From Acidovorax sp. sif1233 (GTDB lineage Bacteria > Pseudomonadota > Gammaproteobacteria > Burkholderiales > Burkholderiaceae_C), in assembly GCF_019218755.1 (NCBI RefSeq), contig NZ_JAHUWZ010000003.1, positions 248,001 through 312,000 of the forward strand: a stretch of 64,000 bases of DNA. The letters are read 5' to 3'. The notes under the pieces are model-generated. The model saw only the letters and a list, made by a program, of their open reading frames with translations. It had not been told where the DNA came from and searched no databases. The number at the start of each line of letters is the position of its first letter. Within the stretch, counting starts at the first letter, position 1. Positions 9,050 to 19,140 of the stretch are shown piece by piece. Both the position numbers and the translations under genes were made by a program.

Positions 9050-10243
9050 TCAGGCGGCGGCCAGGCGCCACAGCGACGTGACCTCGGCCGCGCGGGCCGC
9101 ATGCAGCGCATCGCCCGCATCTGCCGCCTTGGCATGGCCCGGCTTCACATCGTGCCGGCCCCGCACCACCAGCCCCGCATCGGCAATCCACTGCAGCAGC
9201 TGCTCACGCGGGCGCAAGCCCAGGTGCTCGGCCAGGTCCGACAGGATCAGCCAGCCTTCGCCGCCTGGCTCCAGGTGCTCCGGCAGGCCCGCCAGGAAGC
9301 CCTTGAGCATGCGGCTGCCTTCGTCGTACACCGCGTGTTCGATGGGCGAGCTGGCGCGGGCCGGCACCCAGGGCGGGTTGCACACCACCAGCGGCGCGCG
9401 CCCCGGGGGGAACAGGTCGACCTGCAGCAGTTCCACCTGGGCAAGCACACCCAGGCGCTGCAGGTTCTCGCGCGCGCAGGCCAGGGCGCGCGGGTCCTGG
9501 TCGGTGGCCACCACGCGCTGCACGCCACGGCGCGCCAGCACCGCAGACAGCACCCCGGTGCCCACGCCAATGTCAAAGGCCAGTGTCTTGGTGGGCAGCG
9601 CCGTGTCGGCCACCAGGCCCACATATTCGCCGCGCACGGGCGAGAACACGCCGTAGTGCGGGTGGATGCGGTTGAGCGGCGGCGCACCCAGGGCGGGCAC
9701 TTCCACGCCTTTCTTGCGCCACTCGTGCGCGCCCACCAGGCCCAGCAGCTCGCGCAGCGTGGCCACCGAACGCTCGCCCGTGGCCGGGCCCCAGGCCTCG
9801 GTGCACGCCTGGCGCCAGTCGGGCGCACGGCGCAGGTCGATGCCGTAGTCGCCTTCGAGCGGGATGAGCACCGACGCCAGCACCCGCGCGCGCTGCGCCT
9901 GCGCCTGGCGGTGCAGGTGAAAGGCCTCGGCCGGGGTGGCGGCAGCGGCTTTGTCGGCCGCCCTGGCGGCGGACTTGCGGGGTCTGGCCGACTTGCCCCC
10001 CTTGCCGGACCTGGAATCGGCCCGGCGCATCAGCGCCTGCAGCAGCATGCGGGCGTTCTGAAAGTCGCCCTGCCACAACAGGCCGGTGCCTTCACAGGCC
10101 ATGCGGTAGGCCGTGTCTGCGGCCAAGGTATCGTCGGCGGTGACGACCCGGCGCGGGGCCGGGGCACCGCTCTCGGAGCGCCACTGGACTTGTTGAATCT
10201 GGCCCTGGCGGCTCCATTCGATCATAGGAAGAAGTGTGGGCAT
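9050..10243 (-). CDS. Class I SAM-dependent methyltransferase with NPPW motif
   Basis: The C-terminal half has the SAM-binding motif DIGVGTGVLSAVLARRG, the acidic VVATDQDPRAL loop, and VVCNPPWVPAR. The (N/D)PP(Y/W) motif marks N-methyltransferases of the HemK/RsmC/PrmA type acting on rRNA, DNA bases or protein glutamine. The N-terminal 150 residues are family-specific and include a Lys/Arg/Ala-rich linker (about residues 85-125). I chose the ATG at 10243 (MPTLLPMIEW); a longer frame to 10303 runs into dispersed repeat B and is unlikely. The substrate is not known. Confidence 0.72.
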   Translation of the reverse strand: MPTLLPMIEWSRQGQIQQVQWRSESGAPAPRRVVTADDTLAADTAYRMACEGTGLLWQGDFQNARMLLQALMRRADSRSGKGGKSARPRKSAARAADKAAAATPAEAFHLHRQAQAQRARVLASVLIPLEGDYGIDLRRAPDWRQACTEAWGPATGERSVATLRELLGLVGAHEWRKKGVEVPALGAPPLNRIHPHYGVFSPVRGEYVGLVADTALPTKTLAFDIGVGTGVLSAVLARRGVQRVVATDQDPRALACARENLQRLGVLAQVELLQVDLFPPGRAPLVVCNPPWVPARASSPIEHAVYDEGSRMLKGFLAGLPEHLEPGGEGWLILSDLAEHLGLRPREQLLQWIADAGLVVRGRHDVKPGHAKAADAGDALHAARAAEVTSLWRLAAA

Positions 10244-10275
10244 CAGATTGCTATTGCTTCGGGCGTTAACAGCAG

Positions 10276-10410
10276 CCCGTGAAACTGGCGCGGCCCCTGC
10301 CAAGGCCGCCGCGCAAGGGCCGCCCCGCCGCGCTGGCGGCGTCCCCCTTCCCGCGCAAAGCGCGAGAGAAGGAGGAAGCGACGAAGTCGCTCAGGGGGTG
10401 GTTGTTCATC
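10276..10410 (-). repeat. Dispersed repeat B, copy 1 (about 125 bp)
   Basis: On the minus strand this begins right after the TAG of the GNAT gene with CCCCCTGAGCGACTTCGTCGC and ends near TTTCAC. It is close to the reverse complement of the block at 60.56-60.69 kb, with long identical runs such as CCCTTCCCGCGCAAAGCGCG. The first hairpin, GCGAC-TTC-GTCGC, is preserved with different bases in the other copies. Translating the block gives false reading frames with [10 protein letters not shown]. Confidence 0.8.
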
Positions 10411-10932
10411 CTACGCGTTGATGGGGCGCTTCAGGCGCACTTCTTCGATCTTGACGCCCCCCACCACGGCCGTCTTGGCGGTGGAGAGTTCGCGCTTGAA
10501 GCCTGCCAGTTCGTGGAACCGGATGGCGCGCTCGTTGCGCAGGGGCACCCACGCCGTGACGTTGGTGCAGCCTTCTTCCTGCAGGCCGTCGCGGGCGGCA
10601 TCCCACAAGGCCAGGCCCACGCCCTGGTTCCAGTGGGTGGGGGCGGCGTAGATGGCCCAGATTTCACCGGTGGTGGGGCGGGATTTTTCATCGCGCGAGC
10701 GGTCGTAGCCCACGAAGCCGACGATCTTCTCGCCGTCCACGGCCACCTGGACCTGGGGCTCGCAATATTCGATGGCCTCGCGCCAGTAGGCCTGGCGCTT
10801 TTCGACCGACATGGATTTCAACTGCTCGTCTGGCACCAGCCCTTTGTAGACCTCTTGGGCTGAGACGGTATGGATCTGGGCAATGGCTTTGGCATCGCGA
10901 AGCGTGGCGGGACGAACCTGGATACTGGACAT
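10411..10932 (-). CDS. GNAT-family N-acetyltransferase
   Basis: A 173-residue protein with the GNAT fold: VRPATLRDAKAIAQIH at the start, a central strand IWAIYAAPTHWNQGVGLALWDAA supplying the acetyl-CoA pyrophosphate loop (Q/R-x-x-G-x-G/A variant NQGVGLAL), and the ERAIRFHELAGFKRE motif near the end. The usual form is an acetyltransferase for a small molecule, antibiotic or protein N-terminus; the substrate cannot be read from sequence. The start at 10932 (MSSIQVRP) fits the domain edge better than the upstream ATG at 10980. It is followed at once by repeat B. Confidence 0.8.
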   Translation of the reverse strand: MSSIQVRPATLRDAKAIAQIHTVSAQEVYKGLVPDEQLKSMSVEKRQAYWREAIEYCEPQVQVAVDGEKIVGFVGYDRSRDEKSRPTTGEIWAIYAAPTHWNQGVGLALWDAARDGLQEEGCTNVTAWVPLRNERAIRFHELAGFKRELSTAKTAVVGGVKIEEVRLKRPINA

Positions 10933-11125
10933 GGAAAAACCGAACGAAAACGGGGAATGAAAAAACGAAAGGACCGGCATTGTCGCCGCAAACGGTTTTT
11001 ACCCTTGTACGGCCCCCTGCCCGGCCCCCCATTCACGCCCTGTCCACCCCCTGCGTCCACCGCGTCCAGCCAGGGCTGGCACACCGCTGATGCTGCATCG
11101 CAGCACGCTGGCAGCCCTGCGCGCG

Positions 11126-11725
11126 TCAGGCCAGCGCCATGGAGCCCGAGAGCGAGGCACCGGCCGCGGCGGCGGCGGCACGCTGGACCAGCGCACGCTT
11201 GTTGCGAGGGCGCGGCACATGCACCGCCGGGGGCGTGCCGTTGATGGCCGCAAGGCCCAGCACCAGCGTGACCGTGCGCGACCCGTCCTCGCGTTCGTCG
11301 CTGGCATAGGCCCGGTAGCTGCCATTGCCCTGCGCATGGCTGCGCTGCACGGTGTGAAATGCCACGCGCGCCCCGCTCACGCGGTGGCCGCCAAAGGGCA
11401 GCACGCGCAGCCGCGCATCCCGGTCCAGCGCCAGGCCCAGGTTGCCGGGGCGGTTGACGAGGTCGGTGCGGATGGCGCGCCATGTGCACCCGTCGTCCGT
11501 CGAAAACTGCCAGGTCCCGGCCTGGGCGTCCAGGTGCTCGATCACCACCCCGGCCGATGCCAGCATGCCAGGGCAGTTTTCCTCCACGATCCGCGCCACC
11601 GTATTGCCCCCCAGGCCCGAGGAGGCCGTGCCATGCCCTCCCCCTGCGGCGGCCGGTCGTCGCTCATCGCGGTGGTGGGACGCATCGGGGGAGGCTGAAC
11701 CATCGAGGAAGGCATTGGCTGTCAT
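11126..11725 (-). CDS. Hypothetical protein with an adhesin/cadherin-like repeat segment
   Basis: A 199-residue protein divergent from the response regulator. Its central part (GTWQFSTDDGCTWRAI, then LRVLPFGGHRVSGARVAFHTV) resembles the G-x-WQ-x-S-x-DGG-x-TW unit seen in large bacterial cadherin-like adhesin repeats. There is no signal peptide and only one such unit, so it may be a remnant or a small relative of those proteins. The N-terminus is His/Gly/Ala-rich and the C-terminus basic and Ala-rich. An AAAGGTG site precedes the chosen ATG at 11725. I do not recognise a function. Confidence 0.5.
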   Translation of the reverse strand: MTANAFLDGSASPDASHHRDERRPAAAGGGHGTASSGLGGNTVARIVEENCPGMLASAGVVIEHLDAQAGTWQFSTDDGCTWRAIRTDLVNRPGNLGLALDRDARLRVLPFGGHRVSGARVAFHTVQRSHAQGNGSYRAYASDEREDGSRTVTLVLGLAAINGTPPAVHVPRPRNKRALVQRAAAAAAGASLSGSMALA

Positions 11726-11847
11726 GGGAGCACCTTTGAGAAACGAAGGATGAAGACGAGGTTTGCGCATTGGTGCGCACTCCAGGTGCTTTTCAATGCT
11801 TGACGGAAAGTCTAGAAAGTGCATAACCGGGCGTCCATCGCACAAAT

Positions 11848-11857
11848 GGACTAGTCC
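11848..11857. promoter_or_regulatory. Perfect 10-bp palindrome in the divergent promoter region
   Basis: GGACTAGTCC lies 31 bp before the response-regulator start, in the 163-bp region between two divergent genes. It may be an operator for the regulator itself. It is short enough that chance cannot be excluded. Confidence 0.3.
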
Positions 11858-11888
11858 GCAACAGCGTGTTGTGCGCAATACTTGCCGT

Positions 11889-12524
11889 ATGACTGCCCGC
11901 CTTTTGCTTGTGGATGACCACAACCTGTTCCGCACAGGCCTGCGCCTGATCGTGCAGGACCATCCGAGCGTCGGCACGATTGCGGAGGCGGGCTCCATCG
12001 CCGATGCCTGCGCGCAGCAGCTGGCGGACACGGATCTGGTGCTGCTCGATATCCAGTTGCCCGGCATGAGCGGCCTGGACGGCCTGCGCCTGCTGCGCCA
12101 GGCCTGCCCCAGGGCCCGCATCGTCCTGGTCTCGGCCAGCGTGGCGCCCGATGCGATCCACGAGGCGCGCGCGCGCGGCGCCGATGGATTCCTGCCCAAA
12201 TCCGCCAGCGCCGAAGACATCCTGGAAGCCATCACCTGCGCCCTGTCGGGCCAGCCGTGTTTTCCGATCAACAGCGGCAACAGCGCCACCACGCGCGGCC
12301 CCGACACGCCCTCGCTGACCGCGCGCCAGCTCGACGTGCTGTCGCTGCTGTGCACCGGCAAGCCCAACAAGGTCATCGCGCGCGACCTGGGCCTGAGCGA
12401 GAACACGGTGCGCGTGCACGTGGCCGCCATCTTCGCGCAGCTGGGCGTCAACAGCCGCAGCGCGGCCTTGCTCGCCGCGCAGCGCCTGGGCCTGTCCACC
12501 CCCCAGCTCCATGACACACTCTGA
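11889..12524 (+). CDS. NarL/FixJ-type two-component response regulator
   Basis: A 211-residue regulator: receiver domain (residues 1-120) with acidic D9/D10, phospho-acceptor D54 in LVLLDIQLPG and K104, followed by a LuxR-type helix-turn-helix (about 147-205) with LTARQLDVLSLLCTGKPNK and LSENTVRVHVAAIF. The start is set at MTARLLLVDD because the 42 codons upstream are not domain-like. It overlaps the hybrid histidine kinase by 14 bp, so the two should be translated together and form one signalling pair. The signal is unknown. Confidence 0.92.
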   Translation: MTARLLLVDDHNLFRTGLRLIVQDHPSVGTIAEAGSIADACAQQLADTDLVLLDIQLPGMSGLDGLRLLRQACPRARIVLVSASVAPDAIHEARARGADGFLPKSASAEDILEAITCALSGQPCFPINSGNSATTRGPDTPSLTARQLDVLSLLCTGKPNKVIARDLGLSENTVRVHVAAIFAQLGVNSRSAALLAAQRLGLSTPQLHDTL

Positions 12525-14391
12525 GGCCCTGCGGGGGGCGCCTGCCGCCGATGCCGTGCTGCCCCCCACCCGCTGGGGGTGGCCGGTGTGGGAGCGCGAC
12601 GAGGTGCTGCGCGAACAGGTGGCCCTGCTGCGGCAAAACTTCCCGATGACGCTGCTGGCGTCGCTGGCCACCGCCCTGGGCACGCTGTGGGTCATGGCGC
12701 GGGTGGCCGACACGCAGGCCATCACGGTCTGGCTGGTGTCGCACACGCTGGTGGTGGCCGGGGTGTACCTCACCCTGCGCAGCATCGCGCCCTTCACCGA
12801 CCCGGCGCCGCAGGCGGCGCGCAAGCTGATCGCCTGCATGGCCGCCATGGGCCTGAGCTGGGGCAGCCTGGGGTATGTGGTGCTCTACTGGGGCACGTCC
12901 GACAGCGTGATCTACGCCATCGGCATCATCAGCACGGTGTCGTCCGGCGCGCTGGGGCTGGGCGCCCCCCTGTACCGCGCCTATGTCACCTACCTCACCT
13001 GCGCGATCGGCGGCGTGATGATGGCCGTCGCCCTGGCCGGCGGGCCCGTGATGTGGCCCGCGCTGTTCCTCACGGGCGTCTACTACGCGCTCACCGGCAT
13101 GCAGGCGCGCACCGCCGACCGGGCCACCCGGCGCAGCATCGCGCTCAAGCTGGAGAACGACCGGCTCGTCAACGAGCTGCGCGCCGAGTCGCAGCGCGCC
13201 CTGGCCGCGCAGGGGGCCGCCGAGCAGGCCGACCGCGACAAGTCCCGCTTCCTGGCCGCCGCCAGCCACGACCTGCGCCAGCCCCTGCATGCCATGGGCC
13301 TGTTCCTGGAGTCGCTGCAGCGCAGCCCGCTCAACGACCACCAGCTCACCGTGCTGGGGCACGCGCATGCGGCCTCGGGCGCCGCCGCCGAGATGCTGAC
13401 CACCCTGCTCGACTACTCGCGGCTGGAAGCCGGTGTCGTCAAGGTGCGGCCCGAAGCCTTTGCCGTGCAGCCGCTGCTCACGGCGCTGGAGCAGGAATTC
13501 GGCGTGCAGGCGGATACGGCGGGCCTCGTGTACCGCACGCGGGAGACCTCGGCCGCGGCCCATGCCGACCGCTCGCTGGTCGGGCTGGTCATGCACAACT
13601 TCATCTCCAACGCCCTGCGCTACACCGCCCGGGGCGGCGTGCTGATCGCCTGCCGCACACGCGGCAAGCGCCTGGCACTGGAGGTGTGGGACACGGGGGC
13701 CGGCATCCCGCAGCACCAGTGGGAACACATCTTCAAGGAGTTCCACCAGCTCGGGAACCCCGAGCGCGACCGGCGCAAGGGCCTGGGGCTGGGCCTGGCC
13801 ATCGTGCAGCGGCTGGCGCGGGAGATGAACACCTCCGTGGAAGTGCTCTCCCAGCCCGGACGGGGCTCGGTGTTTCGGCTGTGGCTGGACCGCTGGCAGG
13901 GCGCGCTGGAAGACGACACCGCCCCCGCTCCGGATGCCCGAAGCCTTGCGGGCCTGAAGGTGCTGGCCATCGACGACGACGAAGCCGTGCGCATCGGGAT
14001 GCAGTCGCTGCTGCAAAGCTGGGGTTGCCAGTGCATCACCGCGGAATCGAGCGCCGATGCGCTGGAGCGCCTGGAAGACATCACGCCGGACATCATCATC
14101 ACGGACTTCCGCCTGCGCCACGAAGAAACCGGCAAACAGGTGCTGCAGGCCCTGCGCGCCTACCTGGGAACGCCGGTGCCCGCGATCATCATGACGGGGG
14201 ACACATCGCCCCAGCGCCTGCGCGATGCGCAGTCCACGTCAGCGCTGCTGCTGCACAAGCCCGTGTCCACGGGCCAGCTGCGCAGCGCCATGGTCCAGCT
14301 CATCACGCACCCTCAAACCGCCAGCACGATGGAGCCCTTGCCGCCGGACGGCGGCACGGAGGCTACAGCCAGCGCCGCAGCAGCCCCATGA
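12511..14391 (+). CDS. Hybrid sensor histidine kinase with C-terminal receiver domain
   Basis: A 626-residue inner-membrane kinase. Residues 45-200 form about six hydrophobic segments, followed by a coiled linker. HisKA has H253 in SHDLRQPLHAMG; HATPase has N367 (FISNALRYT), DTGAGIP (394-400) and GLGLGLAIV (424-432). A receiver domain follows with D532 in IIITDFRL and acidic residues 488-491. The architecture resembles NahK/ErcS'-type kinases. The internal receiver may take part in a phosphorelay although no Hpt domain is present. It overlaps the response regulator gene, and its 3' end overlaps the convergent aldehyde dehydrogenase by 29 bp. Confidence 0.9.
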   Translation: MTHSEALRGAPAADAVLPPTRWGWPVWERDEVLREQVALLRQNFPMTLLASLATALGTLWVMARVADTQAITVWLVSHTLVVAGVYLTLRSIAPFTDPAPQAARKLIACMAAMGLSWGSLGYVVLYWGTSDSVIYAIGIISTVSSGALGLGAPLYRAYVTYLTCAIGGVMMAVALAGGPVMWPALFLTGVYYALTGMQARTADRATRRSIALKLENDRLVNELRAESQRALAAQGAAEQADRDKSRFLAAASHDLRQPLHAMGLFLESLQRSPLNDHQLTVLGHAHAASGAAAEMLTTLLDYSRLEAGVVKVRPEAFAVQPLLTALEQEFGVQADTAGLVYRTRETSAAAHADRSLVGLVMHNFISNALRYTARGGVLIACRTRGKRLALEVWDTGAGIPQHQWEHIFKEFHQLGNPERDRRKGLGLGLAIVQRLAREMNTSVEVLSQPGRGSVFRLWLDRWQGALEDDTAPAPDARSLAGLKVLAIDDDEAVRIGMQSLLQSWGCQCITAESSADALERLEDITPDIIITDFRLRHEETGKQVLQALRAYLGTPVPAIIMTGDTSPQRLRDAQSTSALLLHKPVSTGQLRSAMVQLITHPQTASTMEPLPPDGGTEATASAAAAP

Positions 14392-15802
14392 CCTGGTCGA
14401 ACTTCGCGCCGTACGGCGGATAGAACAGCGAACCCATCGCCCAGCGCGACTGCACCAGCACGGATTTCTGGTGGCAAAAGCGCAGAAAGCCCTGCTCGCC
14501 ATGGTAGGCGCCCCAGCCGCTGTCGCCCACGCCGCCAAACGGCAGGTTGTCGTGGGCAATGTGCATCAGCGTGTCGTTCACCGTCACGCCGCCGCTCACG
14601 GTGCGGCGCAGCACGTCGTCGCGCACCGCTTCGCTCTGGCCGAACCAGTACAGCGCCAGCGGGCGCGGCCCGGCATTGATGTGGGCAATGGCGTCGTCGA
14701 GCCGTTCATAGGAAATCACGGGCAGGATGGGGCCGAAGATCTCCTCCTGCATGAGCTGCATCTGGGACGTGGCCCCGAACACCAGCGTGGGCAGCATCTG
14801 GCGGCTGGCGCCATCGCCCAGCGTGCCCACGGTGTGGACGACAGGCTTGCCCTCGGCCGGCTCGATGGTCTGCACCTCGGCGCCCTGGGTCTGCGCCTGC
14901 TGCAGCATGGTGCGCAGGCGGGCATGGTGGCGCGCCGTGATGATGGAGGCGTAGTCCGCATTGCCCTCGATGGTGGGAAACAGTCGGCCCACGGCGGCCC
15001 GGTAGGCCTGCGCGAACTCCCCCTCGCGGCCCCGGGGGAGCAGCACATAGTCGGGGGCAATGCAGGTCTGGCCGGCGTTGAGCAGCTTGCCGTGCGCGAT
15101 CTTGAGCGCCGCGTCCTGCATGTCGCAATGGCCGTCGATGATGCACGGCGATTTGCCGCCCAGCTCCAGCGTGGTGGGCGTGAGGTGCTGCGCCGCCGCC
15201 TGGGCCACCTTGCGGCCCACGGCGGTGGAGCCGGTGAACACCAAGTGGTCGAACGGCAGCGACGCGAACAGCGCCGACAGGTTCGCATCGCCCTGCACCA
15301 CGCAGAACTCGTCGGGCGAAAAGAACTGCGCCACCAGCAGCGCCAGCTGCGCCGAGGTGTGCGGCGTGAGCTCGCTGGGCTTGAGCATCACGCGGTTGCC
15401 CGCCGCCAGCGCGGTGATGGCGGGCGCCAGGGCCAGCTGGACGGGGTAGTTCCACGGCGCGATCACACCGACCACCCCCAGGGGCTGGCGCTGGATCCAG
15501 GCACGGGCGGGCTGCAGGTACAGCGGCGTGCGCACTTTCCGGGGCTTCATCCATTTCGCCAGATGGCGCAGCGTGTGCGACAGCAGGGTGCGCAGCACGA
15601 AGAAATCGGCCACCTCGGTCAGGCGCGGGGACCGCATGCCGAAATCGGCCTGCACCGCAGCCGCCAGCACCGGGCCGTGCTCGTCGAGCATCTTGGACAG
15701 GCGCAGCAGCCGCTCGCGGCGCACCAGCAGCGGCACATCGACATGCTCGCGGCTGGCCTGGCGTTGAAGATCGAAGTGGGCGTGGATATCGGCAGGTGTC
15801 AT
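14363..15802 (-). CDS. calB: Coniferyl-aldehyde-type NAD(P)-dependent aldehyde dehydrogenase
   Basis: A 479-residue aldehyde dehydrogenase that oxidises an aldehyde to the acid. Visible motifs are N118 in APWNYP, the cofactor region VFTGSTAVGRKV, general base E213 in LELGGKSP, and the nucleophile C247 in NAGQTCIAPDY. The C-terminal end FDQVMGLLRRWL and the length resemble coniferyl aldehyde dehydrogenases and the membrane-linked fatty aldehyde dehydrogenase group. The true substrate may be another aromatic or fatty aldehyde. It is alone on the minus strand; the last codons overlap the kinase gene. Confidence 0.82.
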   Translation of the reverse strand: MTPADIHAHFDLQRQASREHVDVPLLVRRERLLRLSKMLDEHGPVLAAAVQADFGMRSPRLTEVADFFVLRTLLSHTLRHLAKWMKPRKVRTPLYLQPARAWIQRQPLGVVGVIAPWNYPVQLALAPAITALAAGNRVMLKPSELTPHTSAQLALLVAQFFSPDEFCVVQGDANLSALFASLPFDHLVFTGSTAVGRKVAQAAAQHLTPTTLELGGKSPCIIDGHCDMQDAALKIAHGKLLNAGQTCIAPDYVLLPRGREGEFAQAYRAAVGRLFPTIEGNADYASIITARHHARLRTMLQQAQTQGAEVQTIEPAEGKPVVHTVGTLGDGASRQMLPTLVFGATSQMQLMQEEIFGPILPVISYERLDDAIAHINAGPRPLALYWFGQSEAVRDDVLRRTVSGGVTVNDTLMHIAHDNLPFGGVGDSGWGAYHGEQGFLRFCHQKSVLVQSRWAMGSLFYPPYGAKFDQVMGLLRRWL

Positions 15803-15922
15803 GGTCGGATCATAGAAGACGCCCCGACAGGCGCGCCACGAAAAAACCGGGGAGGCAGGGCGCGGACGGGCCGCGCAGGCGGGGGCGCCGCGCAGTGCAA
15901 GAAGGCAGGGTGCGGCGCCGGG

Positions 15923-16282
15923 TCAGCGCACGTCCCGCGCTTCGACGTCGGTCACCTCGGCGGCGCCGGGCAGGATGCCGCCACGGCGCGACGCGGCCGC
16001 GGCCTCGCCGCCGGCATCGTCGGGCGCGGGCGCCGGGCCACGGCGGCCGGACGACCAGCGCTCGGTGGAGCGGAACACGGTGCTGAAACCCGTGCGGGGG
16101 TCCATGCGCATCACCCAGGGGGTCACCGGCTGGCCGGTGAGGCGCGCCCAGCCTGCGCGCAGCGCCCACACCAGCGCGAGCACCATCACGGCGACCAGCA
16201 GGCTGGCGAACAGCACCAAGCCCATGGCGATGACCACCACCCGCAGCAACAGGCGCACAACGCCCGCAACAAATTCATTCAA
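15923..16282 (-). CDS. Small single-pass membrane protein, hypothetical
   Basis: A 119-residue protein with one strong membrane segment (about residues 8-40, leucine/valine-rich) and a cytoplasmic tail rich in Arg, Gly and Pro (about 60-119, with VTPWVMRMDPRTGFSTVFR). No in-frame ATG fits. I chose TTG at 16282 because GGAGAGGTG lies 7 bp upstream; an ATG 4 bp away is in another frame. It lies 75 bp after clpB on the same strand and might be read from the clpB transcript. No function is recognised. Confidence 0.6.
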   Translation of the reverse strand: MNEFVAGVVRLLLRVVVIAMGLVLFASLLVAVMVLALVWALRAGWARLTGQPVTPWVMRMDPRTGFSTVFRSTERWSSGRRGPAPAPDDAGGEAAAASRRGGILPGAAEVTDVEARDVR

Positions 16283-16357
16283 ACGACACCTCTCCTTCAC
16301 AACTTGGGGTCGGGATTGCAGCCCTGGCCAGCGCCGCAATCCCTTTCCCGGCCCACA

Positions 16358-18964
<2,607 letters not shown>

Positions 18965-18991
18965 GGTGGATGTCCTCCGAATTGCAGAGCA

Positions 18992-19019
18992 CTTGAGGCG
19001 GGGTATGCCTGATTTCAAG
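18992..19019 (-). promoter_or_regulatory. Candidate sigma-32 promoter for clpB
   Basis: On the minus strand CTTGAA (19019-19014) is followed after 15 bp by CCTCAAG (18998-18992), close to the E. coli clpB layout CTTGAA-N14-CCTCAT. It ends 27 bp before the clpB ATG. The -10 element is imperfect. Confidence 0.45.
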
Positions 19020-19081
19020 ACACTGCCCCCGCCCACCGATTGACCTGCGTCAGCGAATCATCCAGCCGATGGCTTCCCCAT

Positions 19082-19140
19082 TAGCTACCATTTTTATAGC
19101 TGCCAGCGCTTTACCATCAAGCGCTAGCGGCTGATTTCTC
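19082..19140 (+). repeat. Dispersed repeat A, copy 2
   Basis: TATAGCTGCCAGCGCTT, a 7-nt spacer, then AAGCGCTAGCGGCT, with AGCTA-x9-TATAGCT at the left. It lies between the clpB promoter and the end of the FG-GAP gene and covers that gene's last codons: the TAG stop at 19124-19126 is inside the right arm. The first arm shares 17 identical bases with the trpF insert at 57.97 kb. Confidence 0.85.

Noticed and set aside
10279-10863. Plus-strand frame with [10 protein letters not shown] near its start, and a similar minus-strand frame at 59685-60713
   Set aside because: Both begin in repeat B and run antisense to the GNAT and trpA genes; the shared peptide is translated repeat.
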